Both the position numbers and the translations under genes were made by a program. Below are positions 54,640-64,000 of a stretch of 64,000 bases of DNA, piece by piece; the first letter of the stretch is position 1, and every line of letters starts with the position of its first letter. The notes beneath the pieces are model-generated. The model saw only the letters and a list, made by a program, of their open reading frames with translations, ran no database searches and was not told where the DNA came from. Source of the stretch: Glebionis coronaria (Eukaryota; Streptophyta; Magnoliopsida; Asterales; Asteraceae); the NCBI GenBank assembly GCA_025667525.1, contig CM046878.1, forward strand, positions 575,402,868 to 575,466,867, written 5' to 3'.

Positions 54640-56030
54640 CAATGATCTCCTTTACCTTTTGACCGCTTCTATAATTGCTTACTAATGGCCTTGACCCGTC
54701 ATCCTTCAAGGCATCTGACACAAACAACCTCAAACCGGAGACACCCATGGTTAAATTTGAGTTGCCCCAAACTTGTGTAATGGCTTTATAATGTGAATGG
54801 GCATTTGATTCGGGCCAGGTAACATGCAGATGGTGAATAGCTTTTGTCTGCGCAAAAAGAATTATTGGATTTGGGAACTAGAGGTCGGTTTTCTAGCTGC
54901 TGATGATGAGCCACTGCAGCCGAGATAGATGGAGTATCCACCAGAGAACACAGATTGGACAGTAGTGCCATGTTTTAGGATCCTGAGGCCAATTCCAGAT
55001 GGGTGACGAAAATCTAGTACATTTATGGAATCTGATTTACACACTTTTACTCTAACAAACGAAATCTATGTGAAACAATATATAGGTGGTCCTTTAGACT
55101 GGGAATTACAGGGTCAGAGATTTCAAGTTAAAACGGGTAACAACCATCCGGGTCGTTTCAGGTCAAGTCGACCCACAAAAACTATTATATCCATTTTCTT
55201 TCTTATAAATTATTACTCCGTAGAATAATAATGTGAAGTACTCGCATTATAGCCATGCGTATCAGCAAACATGCCAGGGACGGTTTTTTAACTTTGGGCA
55301 ACTTTGCACCTTATTAATACAATCCCTTTTTAGCTACTGATCAAACTGCCACCTCTAAGGATGTTACTATGTGCAATCATAATAAACTTTTAGTAACATT
55401 CATAGTAACTAGTTCGCAGGTGTCACCTTTTAAAAAATCAAGAGAAATCATATCTTTGGCGAACTCCTCCCCCAAGCTCAGCATCAGTGTTATTCACGTG
55501 AAGTGCTGAACTCTTTTTACCAGAAGAAGAACCGACATCCCACAAAGAAACATTTTCCGTCTCTGCCAAAACCACATTTCCCCTATTCCTCCATTGCAAG
55601 AGACTCGAGTTATCCACAGCTACAACATTACTCTGCACCTCCCACTTCATGATATGCTCTCCATCACAAATATCAAACACTTTATCAAATTTCTGATTAC
55701 TGGTGTAACGATAAGAGGTCCACAAGGTTTATACCACCAATTTCGGTTTTCTGGTGTCAAATTACTCAAATTGTGTCTCCTGTTCAGAGCATTGTTGGAT
55801 AATGAAGGGAGTGTTGTTCTTGTATTAGTGACTCCATCCTTGGATTGAAAAGATTTTATCTCTCTGGTGTAGAAGTCCCATGTGCAAAATCCTGGATCCG
55901 TGTTGTTTCCAGCAGATGCGGCCACAACATATCTTCCAGAGCAACCACTGCCCAAGTGCATGAACTATCCAACGATCTCTCCATAGATTGGGTGGAAAAC
56001 CAGCTGGAGGTTTGTAGACTGATTTAACCT
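54640..56030 (-). pseudogene. WD40-repeat protein pseudogene (At4g14310-like)
   Basis: Minus-strand segments in order: 55961-55690 encodes GSGCSGRYVVAASAGNNTDP, GFCTWDFYTREIKSF and RNWWYKPCGPLIV; 55700-55440 encodes CDGEHIMKWEVQSNVVAVDN, LQWRNRGNVVLAE, SLWDVGSSSGKKSSALHVNN and ELGGGVRQR; 55044-54640 encodes SDSINVLDFRHPSGIGL, SVFSGGYSIYLGC and AHSHYKAITQVWGNSNL. This is the C-terminal WD40 part of a plant protein I recall as Arabidopsis At4g14310, reported as a kinesin-14 interactor. Frame breaks (for example near 55690) and lost exons make it a pseudogene. The identification rests on memory. Confidence 0.65.
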
Positions 56031-58045
56031 AAAATAACGAACATCATTGCACAATCTCAGTATTACCCTTTGACCCAAAACTGATTTTTACAATAATTTT
56101 AACCATTTTCTGAATAAAGCAATTTAGAGTTTCATGTATTTACATATATACTAAAATGGCTTACAAAATCTACCAATGTGACATGGGTTCCTAAATACTC
56201 GTAGTTAAATCTTTCAGTTTTACCCATTTGACCCGTCTGGAAGTAAATATGTCAGCATTCATACCTCTCACATTATTCATCAAAATATTCCAATAAACAG
56301 AACACACGAGTCATTGCTTAGATGAAAAAGTAATTTGATTGAAAAACACAATTCTTATATGCATCAAATGCAATTACTAAGATGAAAAAGTTAAGAACGG
56401 AATTTGTAAATTTACTAGTGTACTAACACTAAAAAGTTAAGAGCTACATTCTGAAGTTATTAATGTACCTAATGGAGCTATGAACACGCTAACTTGAACA
56501 TTTAACACATAAGGCTAAAGGGTTTTCATATGTATATTTAATCTGATTATTGCTCCTTATAGTCGTAACAGTCAACTAGTCATATTGTTTGCCGAAAACC
56601 AATCATAGTTCTGATTTTTTAAAGGCGGGAAACACGTCGCAAGGTAAATGTAATGTCACCTACATATCTCAAACTTTTCAACACTTGCCTTAATTTTATC
56701 GATGAAGCATATTTTTTTTTTAACATACTGCATAAAACTTCAGAGAGGTATGGGTGATTACCTATAACTGAAATACTTCGCAGTAAACTTCAGAGGGGTA
56801 TTTGGATACTAGATAAACAACTTCTGCAACCTTAATAAGCAGTTATATAATCATCTTAGATCATGCGACAACAATTAACTTGAAACAAGTTCAGATTCTA
56901 GAGCATTTTATATTTAACGATTAACGCGAAAACAACTTGACTCCCAGATATGTGACAGATTTTGTATCGATGTCAAGTAACTTAACCTACTCCTAAATCG
57001 TACAATACTAAAACAGGGGCTATCGTGCTCCTAATTCGCACTCGATAAGCAACTAATTCGTACTTAGAACATCAAAAACAGCTCAATAAGTCCTATCGAA
57101 TCAGACAATAAAAAGTTCAGGTTCAAGCTCCCCTAATAGTACAAGCTACATGCATAAGTAAGTATACTTTTTGAACTTGTCAACAATCGACGTCACAATA
57201 CCACCATAATCAGTGTTGTTCTTATAGCATTGAAGCAATTAAAGATAAATTTCGTCGATTAAAGTGAGTTACGCCTACTTCTTCATAAAGGCAAATCTGA
57301 AACCGATCTCTTCGCACACTCAAAATGTTTTTACTCCTAGCATTAATACTTGCTTCAAAACTCTGTCCGATTACATCAGTAAAACCTAGTTCAAAGTTAT
57401 ATTTAGATATCCATTACACTGTACACTCAGAAAATTTCTTAGTCATTGTAGTAAGTGCATCAAAATCCGATACACCAACATCTTATTTTCTAAAATACAT
57501 CTAAATAAGGGTGTCACCCAACACATCAGTTTGTAGTCATACAATTATTTGACTGATATTAGTCAAACCTAGTTCTTATCAGCAAATTGACAGTTTTTAG
57601 CAACTCTAATAAAAAAATTGACAAATCGGGACATACTAGTCGATAAGGATGTCAAAATAAACTAGGTGATCAACCCTCTATCCGCTAAGTTGCTATACTG
57701 AACATTATGATGCCTCGATGACAACAAAAAGAATGTGCAATTAAGATGAAACTAAGCATCTACTAGAGTGGACTGCAATATGAATGACCATGATATAGTT
57801 TTTGTAACCAGGCCACAATCATGCACACTCCCCCTTTGACCAAAAAGACTTGACCGGTTTAACAATTATACTAATGAGATCTGATTCAAATCACATTTTC
57901 TATATCATTTAATCAAATTTATTAAAGAGTTGAAAAAGTATGAAGAAATGCTGACCTGAATATCAAATCACATTTTCTATTTCCTCTATGTCAACTAAAA
58001 TCACTTACCTATATGATAACTCAAAGTTCAGATCAAGAAAAGCAA
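56031..58045. other. Intergenic or intronic DNA, nothing recognised
   Basis: May include intron sequence of the WD40 pseudogene, since another exon-like piece follows at 58050. No other gene or bounded element is visible. Confidence 0.45.
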
Positions 58046-58049
58046 ATTA

Positions 58050-58150
58050 GTACCCATCCGACCCATTCATCTCCTTTGTCCTTATTATATCCGACACAAT
58101 CCTCTTAACCTTCTCCTCCAAAAAGGCAAGCTTCCCGTGCAACTTACTTG
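58050..58150 (-). pseudogene. Coiled-coil exon fragment, probably of the same WD40-type gene
   Basis: Minus strand encodes SKLHGKLAFLEEKVKRIVSD followed by IIRTKEMNGSDG. A similar coiled-coil segment lies upstream of the WD40 part in the protein I recall as At4g14310, and orientation and order fit. Confidence 0.45.
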
Positions 58151-58261
58151 GATACTTAACAACACTCAATCAATCTGAAGTACTATCCCACTCCAAAAAT
58201 TAGCCCCATCTTGCACATATACTGTTATCCTCCTCCTTATTACCATATGGATATCTTGTTT

Positions 58262-58965
58262 ATATATAAAGGATTTGGGTTCAAATGCTTAGAGATGGCA
58301 TTAGTGGTACTGGTTTGGTAAGAGGTTTTTCGGCCATGATTTCTTTGTTTAAATCATATATCCATACAACATGTCGTGCATATGTTTGACAGTCGTTGAT
58401 GAAGAATTTGCACAAAATCTTTTATGAGGTTTTATGGATCAAAATGTTAGAATCTCTACATCATAATCTATAACTACTTCCTTTAACTCTCATTGATAAT
58501 CGAGGTAATGAATCAATTTCTTTTAGTTTACGTTACTTATAGTCTCATTTTGGACAATGTCAATAGAAACTATGTATCTGTATATAATTTTGGTCCCGCC
58601 CAGATTATAACAAGCCCAAAAAAGAACAGGAGAGTGTCGAAACTATAAACGGGCTACAACATAAGCCCAAACAAATACAAAAATGTCTAAAGAACTTTAT
58701 TTCATTTTACCCTAGCTAGCAGCAACACTTGTATAAAAGCACACCAACCAGCCCCCATCTTGAACCACATATTCTCATTTTAGGTTTAGCAATCTTGCCG
58801 TCAATCTCTTTTATCCTCCTCTCACATTTCCTTTTAAATTATCATATGCATCTCTTGTTGTTTATGATGGATCTGGTGGGGTTCGAATGGTGATTAGAGA
58901 TGGCATTGGCGGTTTCGTATGATGTTTTTAGACCACGATTTCTCTGTTTAAATCTCATGAAACTG
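58262..58965 (+). repeat. Dispersed repeat, copies 2 and 3
   Basis: Copy 2 (58262-58380) and copy 3 (58690-58965) resemble 51665-51975. The phrase ccacgatttctctgttta recurs once more at 59252-59271, and gtttgatggagcacccaagaag at 59100 repeats as a variant at 59128, showing internal duplication. Confidence 0.5.
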
Positions 58966-60595
58966 TCGGTATTGTAGTTTCCAATATCTTTCCGAGTTGT
59001 ACTCGAGTTTAATTGTGTTTGGTGGGTTGTGTTTGATGGATCTGCTCTGAGAACAGACGAAGAAGAAGGGTTAAGGTTTGATGAAGCTGCCGGTGCAAGT
59101 GTTTGATGGAGCACCCAAGAAGAATAAGGGGTTATGTTTAATGGAGTACCCAAGAAGCATGGGTACATTTACTTGTGCGCCTTCACAGATGAAGGTGTTG
59201 ATGGTAGGGTTTGCATTGTGGTGATGGGTTTGGGTGGTTTGATGTTTTCCGACCACGATTTCTCTGTTTAACTAGTACTCGTATATGGTTTTAATATCTT
59301 ATCTTTTTTGTCTCACAGAAGTCATCAAAATCATATTATGTTTGTCAGATTTTTTTATTGTATTAGAATATAGTTTTGTTTTTTCAATTGAAAGACCTAG
59401 CTTTTGAAGGGCAGGCATTACAATGTTGATGTTGTTTTGCTTCGTGTTTCAGAAAAAAGTAAAAGAATGAATTTGTCATTGTCTTTTGGGTGTTATCAAA
59501 TTCTTTTACACATGTTATGCTTGATTTCAGTAAGCAGCTACACTATTCGCATCCGCACACACTATTGTTCGGTCTAATGTTGTTAGATACGGCGTATGCA
59601 TAATGGTCACTAAATCACTCGGTGTTGGTGACCATTATTAGCACGTGACCTAACGCTCACTGACAACCCCTACCACACCGCAATGGTGTGTTTTTGGTTC
59701 ATGTTTCATCTAGTGCTAATCCTTCCAACAGTCAAAAATCTATCCTTTATGTTTAACAAAATAAACCAATTAAGTCTCAACTTTACAAAATGAAACAAGA
59801 ACAGATCCATTGGTATCTTGAAAACATAGATTTTGCAAATTGGAAGATACAAACATCTTAACAAATCAACGTAAATGTAACTTTACCCCAAATTGTTAAA
59901 ACTCATCTTTGCATTGAAGGTGGCATATGTGGAGGAGCATTTGGTGGCGCAATCTAACCTTTGGATGGGTCAAGACCGCTTCGGCTTGGTTTTGGTTTTG
60001 GTTTTAGCAAATACAGGTGTCTAATATTTTGGTTCTGGATCATTTAAATAACAAAATATGGAATTTCTCAACCCGTCAACCGGTTGCCAATTTGTATAAT
60101 GGGGTGTTTGTTTTATGGGGTATGAAATCATAACTCAGAAGTCTTGCACATATTTTATATTGACATGATTACATCCAACAATGATTCACACAGACTTGTT
60201 TTTCTATTTTTCGTTTCCTACAAGTAAACCAAAAGAAAGAGAGCTTAGATACATGAACACATCCAACATTTTACATTGCGACACAAGCAACGCAACCATG
60301 CCATACAACAACATTAATGATATAACATGACCACCTAGTACCATTCAACATCGCCGTTTCATTCACCTTCACAAAACTCGCGGTTCTCCCAAACAGACAT
60401 GACCCAAACTGTCTTCAACCAATAATTGCTTTTACTACAACTTCTGAACTTATACCATAAGCTCAAGCGTTAAGCTCATAAGCTATTAAAAATTAGCTTA
60501 TCAAACTAGCTAAAACAAACATCCCTAATTATATTTAAACACAATATGTAACAGACAACACAGTGAGGAGAAAAAAAAAGACGACTTGCAGACAT
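58966..60595. other. Intergenic DNA, no gene seen
   Basis: Apart from the short duplications at 59100-59270, no coding region or bounded element was recognised. Confidence 0.5.
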
Positions 60596-60614
60596 GTACA
60601 ACAAATACATTACC

Positions 60615-60830
60615 AAGACTTTCTGATTACTGGCTGTCATGTGACGATAAGAGGCCCGCAAGGTTTATGCCACCATTGTCGGTTTTCTGGAGTCAAATTA
60701 CTCAAATCATGCCTTCTGTTCAAAGCATTGTTGGATAATGAGCTTGTTGTTCTTGTATCCATACTCGAAGTGAAGTGATTTTATCTGTCTGGTGTAAAAG
60801 TCCCATGAGCATAATCATCCAGGATTAATA
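60615..60830 (-). pseudogene. Second partial copy of the WD40 pseudogene exon
   Basis: Minus-strand sequence matches 55690-55890: pieces such as NNALNRRHDLSNLTPENRQW and WHKPCGPLIVT are encoded in broken frames. A partial duplication of the pseudogene 5 kb away. Confidence 0.7.
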
Positions 60831-61200
60831 GCGACTATAAGTTGCAGAAACGTAAATATGAATTGAACAAGAATTATGGGAGAATTTTGATGGCTTTATT
60901 TTTTTACTGAAAAACTATATAACAAAAAGCAAAGAGTAGCAACAATGCTATTCAAAAATATACTGGGAATAAAAAATTAGCTAAAAATATGGAAAGTAAA
61001 TTGACTAACTAGCACTAGCCATATCTCCCAACAACTCGGATGCCACCAACGCCACTTCCCATAAATTCGGTTAAAAGGACTTGCAGTCAAAATGGCAGCT
61101 CGTTATTCCTCTCCGCTAACATGCTCCACATAAATTAACTCCTTCTCAATACATTCTCTAATGAAATGGTACTTAGTAGTTTACTTCATGTCTCTGAACA
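60831..61200. other. Intergenic DNA, no gene seen
   Basis: Short AT-rich spacer before the Copia remnants. Nothing else recognised. Confidence 0.5.
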
Positions 61201-61210
61201 TATCCCTTTG

Positions 61211-61460
61211 CCACCAAGCGCACCTTGTTCTGTACGACATTACCTTATGCATCTCTCTTCGTTTTAAACACCCAATTGAGACCTGCTTTGTGGCCAGAAG
61301 GAGGGGTAGTAAGCTGCCACGTTTGGTTCTTTCAATTGACCTTTACCACCAAGCGCGCCTACCTTCTGCATCTCTCTTCGTTTTAAACTCCCATTTGAGA
61401 CTGATCGGTGTGTGGCCAGAAGGAAGGTTCGTAAGTTGCCATGTTTGGTTCTTTTTAATT
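61211..61460. repeat. Tandem duplication within a Copia remnant
   Basis: Two copies of a segment from ccaccaagcgc to catgtttggttcttt, offset 119 bp over most of their length with a 16-bp length difference near the start (ccaccaagcgc at 61211 and 61346; atctctcttcg at 61251 and 61370). Confidence 0.8.
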
Positions 61461-61627
61461 GACCCGATATGCACTTTCATTGCTTCACACCAGGACTGCA
61501 CACATGCTGCCTCTTTATAAGTTGCAGGCTCGTCTCCTACCAGCAATAGATTCTGTTTCGGCATAGATTTCGGCCAGACTTCGGAAACCACGGACTGGTG
61601 TGTGATCATACCTCGAGGGACTTTCAC
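61343..61627 (-). pseudogene. Ty1/Copia reverse transcriptase N-terminal fragment
   Basis: The minus-strand frame encodes EPATYKEAACVQSWCEAMKV, KKNQTWQLTNLPSGHTPIS and LKWEFKTKRDAEG, the start of the Copia reverse transcriptase domain. It ends in the tandem duplication. Confidence 0.85.
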
Positions 61628-61710
61628 CTTGTTCAGGTTGTGCTGTAGTATTCGACCCGATAGTCACAGAGGAAAATGACAGCCCAAATTCATTTGTAGA
61701 ACAGAAGGCA

Positions 61711-61785
61711 TACAGAGGGATTTCCATGCTATTAGTTGATGATTATAGTCAATACATGTGGACTTACATTATTATTAGGCTGTCA
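61711..61785 (+). pseudogene. Ty1/Copia integrase fragment, opposite orientation
   Basis: The plus strand encodes GISMLLVDDYSQYMWTYIII or a close variant, the start of the Copia integrase core. It is inverted relative to the neighbouring reverse transcriptase fragment and flanked by inverted copies of cagaaggcata/gaggaaaatgacagcc. Confidence 0.65.
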
Positions 61786-61945
61786 TTTTCCTCTTTATGC
61801 CTTCTGTACTACAAATGAACTAAGGAATCTGAAATGACCATATATCTAAATAAAAGCGTACCATCATTTACAGTGAATTCGCTACAAGTTTCATGGAAAT
61901 AAAAAGTGAAAACCATGAAACAAGATAACTATTAAAACCTGCGTA

Positions 61946-61951
61946 TTTATT
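61946..61951 (-). terminator. Possible polyadenylation signal overlapping the F-box stop codon
   Basis: Minus-strand AATAAA spans the TAA stop of the F-box gene. A functional signal may equally lie further downstream. Confidence 0.3.
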
Positions 61952-63749
61952 GCCCGCTTGAATGTGGGGATATAAGGCTCTGCATAATAGTAGTAGTAGG
62001 TACACACCTACACTTTTCTGAAAACCATGCATCATGAGTTGACCATTCGTTGCCACGAACATCGTCGATAGAAGGATCTGGAATACAATCATGCCTCGTT
62101 TGGCAATTACTCCCCAGTGTTACCCAAGACTCTTTTACACCGTACTTTTGCATTATCCACATATTAGGTTGGTCCCGAAGATCGAGACGCCATATGCAAA
62201 GACATTCATCCTTAATCCCAACCATCATAACTATGCTCGGAATATCTTCTTTATTAGGATTATATCTTGCATCATCAGGTTGGGGAATTTCTTTAAATAC
62301 CTCTTTGGATAAATCAAAAGAAATAATGGATGACTTCTCTGGACGACCTTCATGATCCATGAGCCAGTGAAGTGCCCCATTGCATAAAGTAGCAAGCTGT
62401 CCAGATGCACATACACTGTCCGCGTGGCCAACATGTTTCCAAACATTTGATTTCAAAGACAATACTTGAAAAGATGTGCGATACTCACCTTCCTTGACCC
62501 CATACACAATCTTATAATCATTTGTAACTGGATCATACCCAAAACCCCAACATGACCCAGAACCCAAACGTGATCCATGGGAAGCTAGCAGCTTTGACAC
62601 CATTCTCTCTTCTCTAGTCCATGGATTGGCTACAATAAATTCATTGCAACTAAAACTATTGATACATACGAGGCCATTGGAAGAACCAACAATATATTTT
62701 TCATGACCAGCTGTCCACAAGTAATGTGGTAGTATAACCAGGTCACTCCTTGTATGTCCATTAGCATTATTGTTGAAAGAATAATGGTCTTGATGAGCTT
62801 TAATAAAGTAACCGTGGGAGATTAATGATTTCCATGACTTGCACACACTCTTGCATCTAAGGACATTTTTCACATCTAGTCTTACCAGAATCTGCTCAAT
62901 TAATTCCTCAGGGATTTCCATCGACACTTTTCGTCTTTTATTTGTAACGAAACTCTTCTCTTCCATTGAAACTTCTCGTTTTTCCGTAACGTAGTCATCT
63001 TCCAGTGAAACTTTTTGTTCTTGGGTAACATAATCCTCTTCCTTTAACAGTTTAGTCTTTTTTGTAACATGATTATTTTCAAACGAAACTTTTCTTTTAG
63101 TTGTGAAGAAGCTGTTCTCTTCCATTGAAACATTTTGTTTTTCCGTAACATAATCCTCTCCCTTTAAAAGTTTAATCCTTTTTGTAACACGGTTATTTTC
63201 AGTAGAAACTTTTCTTTTATTTGTAAAGAATGTGTTGTCTTCCATTAAAACTTTGATCTTTTTTGCTATTGTTTCTCTTCCTGTAACAAAGAAAAGCACA
63301 GACATTGATTAAAACTATGTAGCTAATGTACAAGTTTAAAACTAAAAAATATCTCACATATTAATCTCACACAAAAACATGCAGTATCTAACAACAACCA
63401 ACAACAAATTAATCAACATAAGCAACCAACAACAGATAATAATACTACGTAATAATAACTACTCCCTCCGTCCCAAAATTATTGTCTCCTGACAAAAAAC
63501 ATTACCCTTAACCAATTAATTTAAAACTTTTTAAAAATTTATAATTATGATTTCAATTAAGGGTAATCTAGTAATCTCGGTCTAAAATTACTACCTATTT
63601 TTAGAAGTTTTATAAGTGGACAATTAATTTGGGACAACCCGAAAAGGAAAGAGGGACTATAATTTTGGCACGGAGGGAGTAGTTACTAGAGTTTTTTTAC
63701 GAAAACATAACTGACCTTTATCAGCATAAAGATGAAGCTCGTTGCCCAT
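61947..63749 (-). CDS. F-box protein with repetitive basic N-terminus (two exons)
   Basis: Exon 1 is 63749-63716 (MGNELHLYADK plus one base) and exon 2 is 63280-61947, joined across a 435-bp intron with GT...AG ends; the join keeps frame (codon GGA) and gives about 455 residues. The N-terminal 130 residues are a lysine-rich tandem repeat of a 40-residue unit (FFTNKRKVS...VTKRIKLLK...DYVTEKQNVSMEE), two full and two partial copies. Each full copy carries a KRKV patch like a nuclear signal. The F-box follows at about 133-175 (EIPEELIEQILVRLDVKNVL, RCKSVCKSWKSLI). The remainder is the plant F-box-associated domain (WGFGYDPVTNDYKIV, NGALHWL, ISFDLSKEVFKEIP, WIMQKYGVKESW). F-box proteins bind SKP1 and deliver substrates to SCF ubiquitin ligase; the substrate is unknown. 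No disabling change is seen. A start at 63305 without exon 1 is possible but lacks support from splicing logic. Confidence 0.85.
62930..63235 (-). repeat. 120-bp coding tandem repeat in the F-box gene
   Basis: The DNA encoding the N-terminal 40-residue units. In plus orientation it shows recurring ttcttttatttgtaa, cttttcgt and acataatcctct blocks. Two full and two partial units remain in frame. Confidence 0.8.
63462..63679. mobile_element. Stowaway MITE in F-box intron 1
   Basis: Ends ctccctccgtcccaaaat and, inverted, ctccctccgtgccaaaat, flanked by TA (63460-63461 and 63680-63681). 218 bp, AT-rich, non-coding. Typical Stowaway (Tc1/Mariner) element; it makes up about half the intron. Confidence 0.92.
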
Positions 63750-63836
63750 AATCGATTTTTAAAAAAAAAAAATTTGAACTGCGATGATTTGATTGAACGA
63801 AGAGTATTTTGGGTTTGATAATCAATTGATTTCTTT

Positions 63837-63850
63837 TCTTTTTATATAAA
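63837..63850 (-). promoter_or_regulatory. TATA box of the F-box gene
   Basis: Minus-strand tttatataaaaaga lies about 90 bases upstream of the start codon at 63749, giving a leader of roughly 60 bases. Confidence 0.6.
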
Positions 63851-64000
63851 GATTGAATGGGCCCTTTGGGCTTTTTAAGATTCCTTTTATAAAGCTTGGA
63901 ATAGGGCCTGGGATTTTTAGGAAATTGATAAAAACGAGATGATAAGAATAGAAATATTACCGGTTTAAATTAGGAAAAAAAAGTAACTACAAACCAACTA

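Noticed and set aside
1..64000. CRISPR array, bacterial operon or prophage
   Set aside because: Nothing prokaryotic is visible. Tandem repeats here lack the uniform repeat-spacer pattern.

Overview
The window reads as AT-rich nuclear DNA of a flowering plant, most likely a eudicot. The evidence is the plant-type LTR retrotransposons (Athila, Tat and Tork lineages), plant snRNA promoter elements, a plant F-box gene, a PIP-type peptide precursor and abundant plant MITEs. An Asteraceae source is possible but is only a guess. Gene density is low and most of the window is transposable elements, many nested or broken.

Layout. 1-5.5 kb: LTR-like debris with three sets of short tandem repeats, a tRNA-primer binding site after a poly-C tract, and a hAT MITE (4982-5473) with an exact 8-bp target duplication. 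5.6-6.7 kb: a gene for a secreted PIP-like phytocytokine precursor (5819-6052) with two W-box cores upstream, then a diverged U2 snRNA copy on the minus strand. 7.2-8.4 kb: a compact minus-strand LTR element (262/256-bp LTRs, TSD actta) keeping only a gag-like start joined to a pol-like tail. 9.16-19.96 kb: a full-length Athila-type Ty3/Gypsy element (TSD ccctt) with a frameshifted gag/pol. 20.9 kb: a tRNA-Lys(UUU) gene with an odd base 3' of the anticodon. 21.2-27.0 kb: a candidate minus-strand Helitron carrying spliced-looking aconitase exons. 28.8-29.2 kb: snRNA-type promoter elements and a U2 fragment. 29.9-34.9 kb: a decayed minus-strand Tat-lineage Gypsy element with dual RNase H. 35.4-37.3 kb: one hAT element nested in another. 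38.2-41.8 kb: a candidate Helitron containing a giant foldback MULE, a hAT-like MITE and a long-TIR MULE. 42.1-42.7 kb: a Tourist-like MITE. 43.0-48.1 kb: a young Tork-type Ty1/Copia element (two LTR differences in 331 bp) that has lost the reverse transcriptase active-site region. 48.2-49.6 kb: a possible PIF/Harbinger derivative. 52.9-60.8 kb: fragments of a WD40-protein pseudogene, partly duplicated, with a second hAT MITE (53877-54422). 61.2-61.8 kb: rearranged Copia fragments. 61.9-63.75 kb: an intact two-exon F-box gene with a Stowaway MITE in its intron.

How it works together: the genes that look functional are the PIP-like peptide, the tRNA and the F-box gene. The rest is a record of transposon insertion, nesting, gene-fragment capture and decay. 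I found no clearly new multi-gene system. The most unusual items are the tRNA-Lys with C37, the U2 relatives with conserved promoter spacing, the LTR arrays of ATTCCGNNTAG, the dyad around the Copia TATA box, and the F-box protein with a tandemly repeated basic N-terminus.
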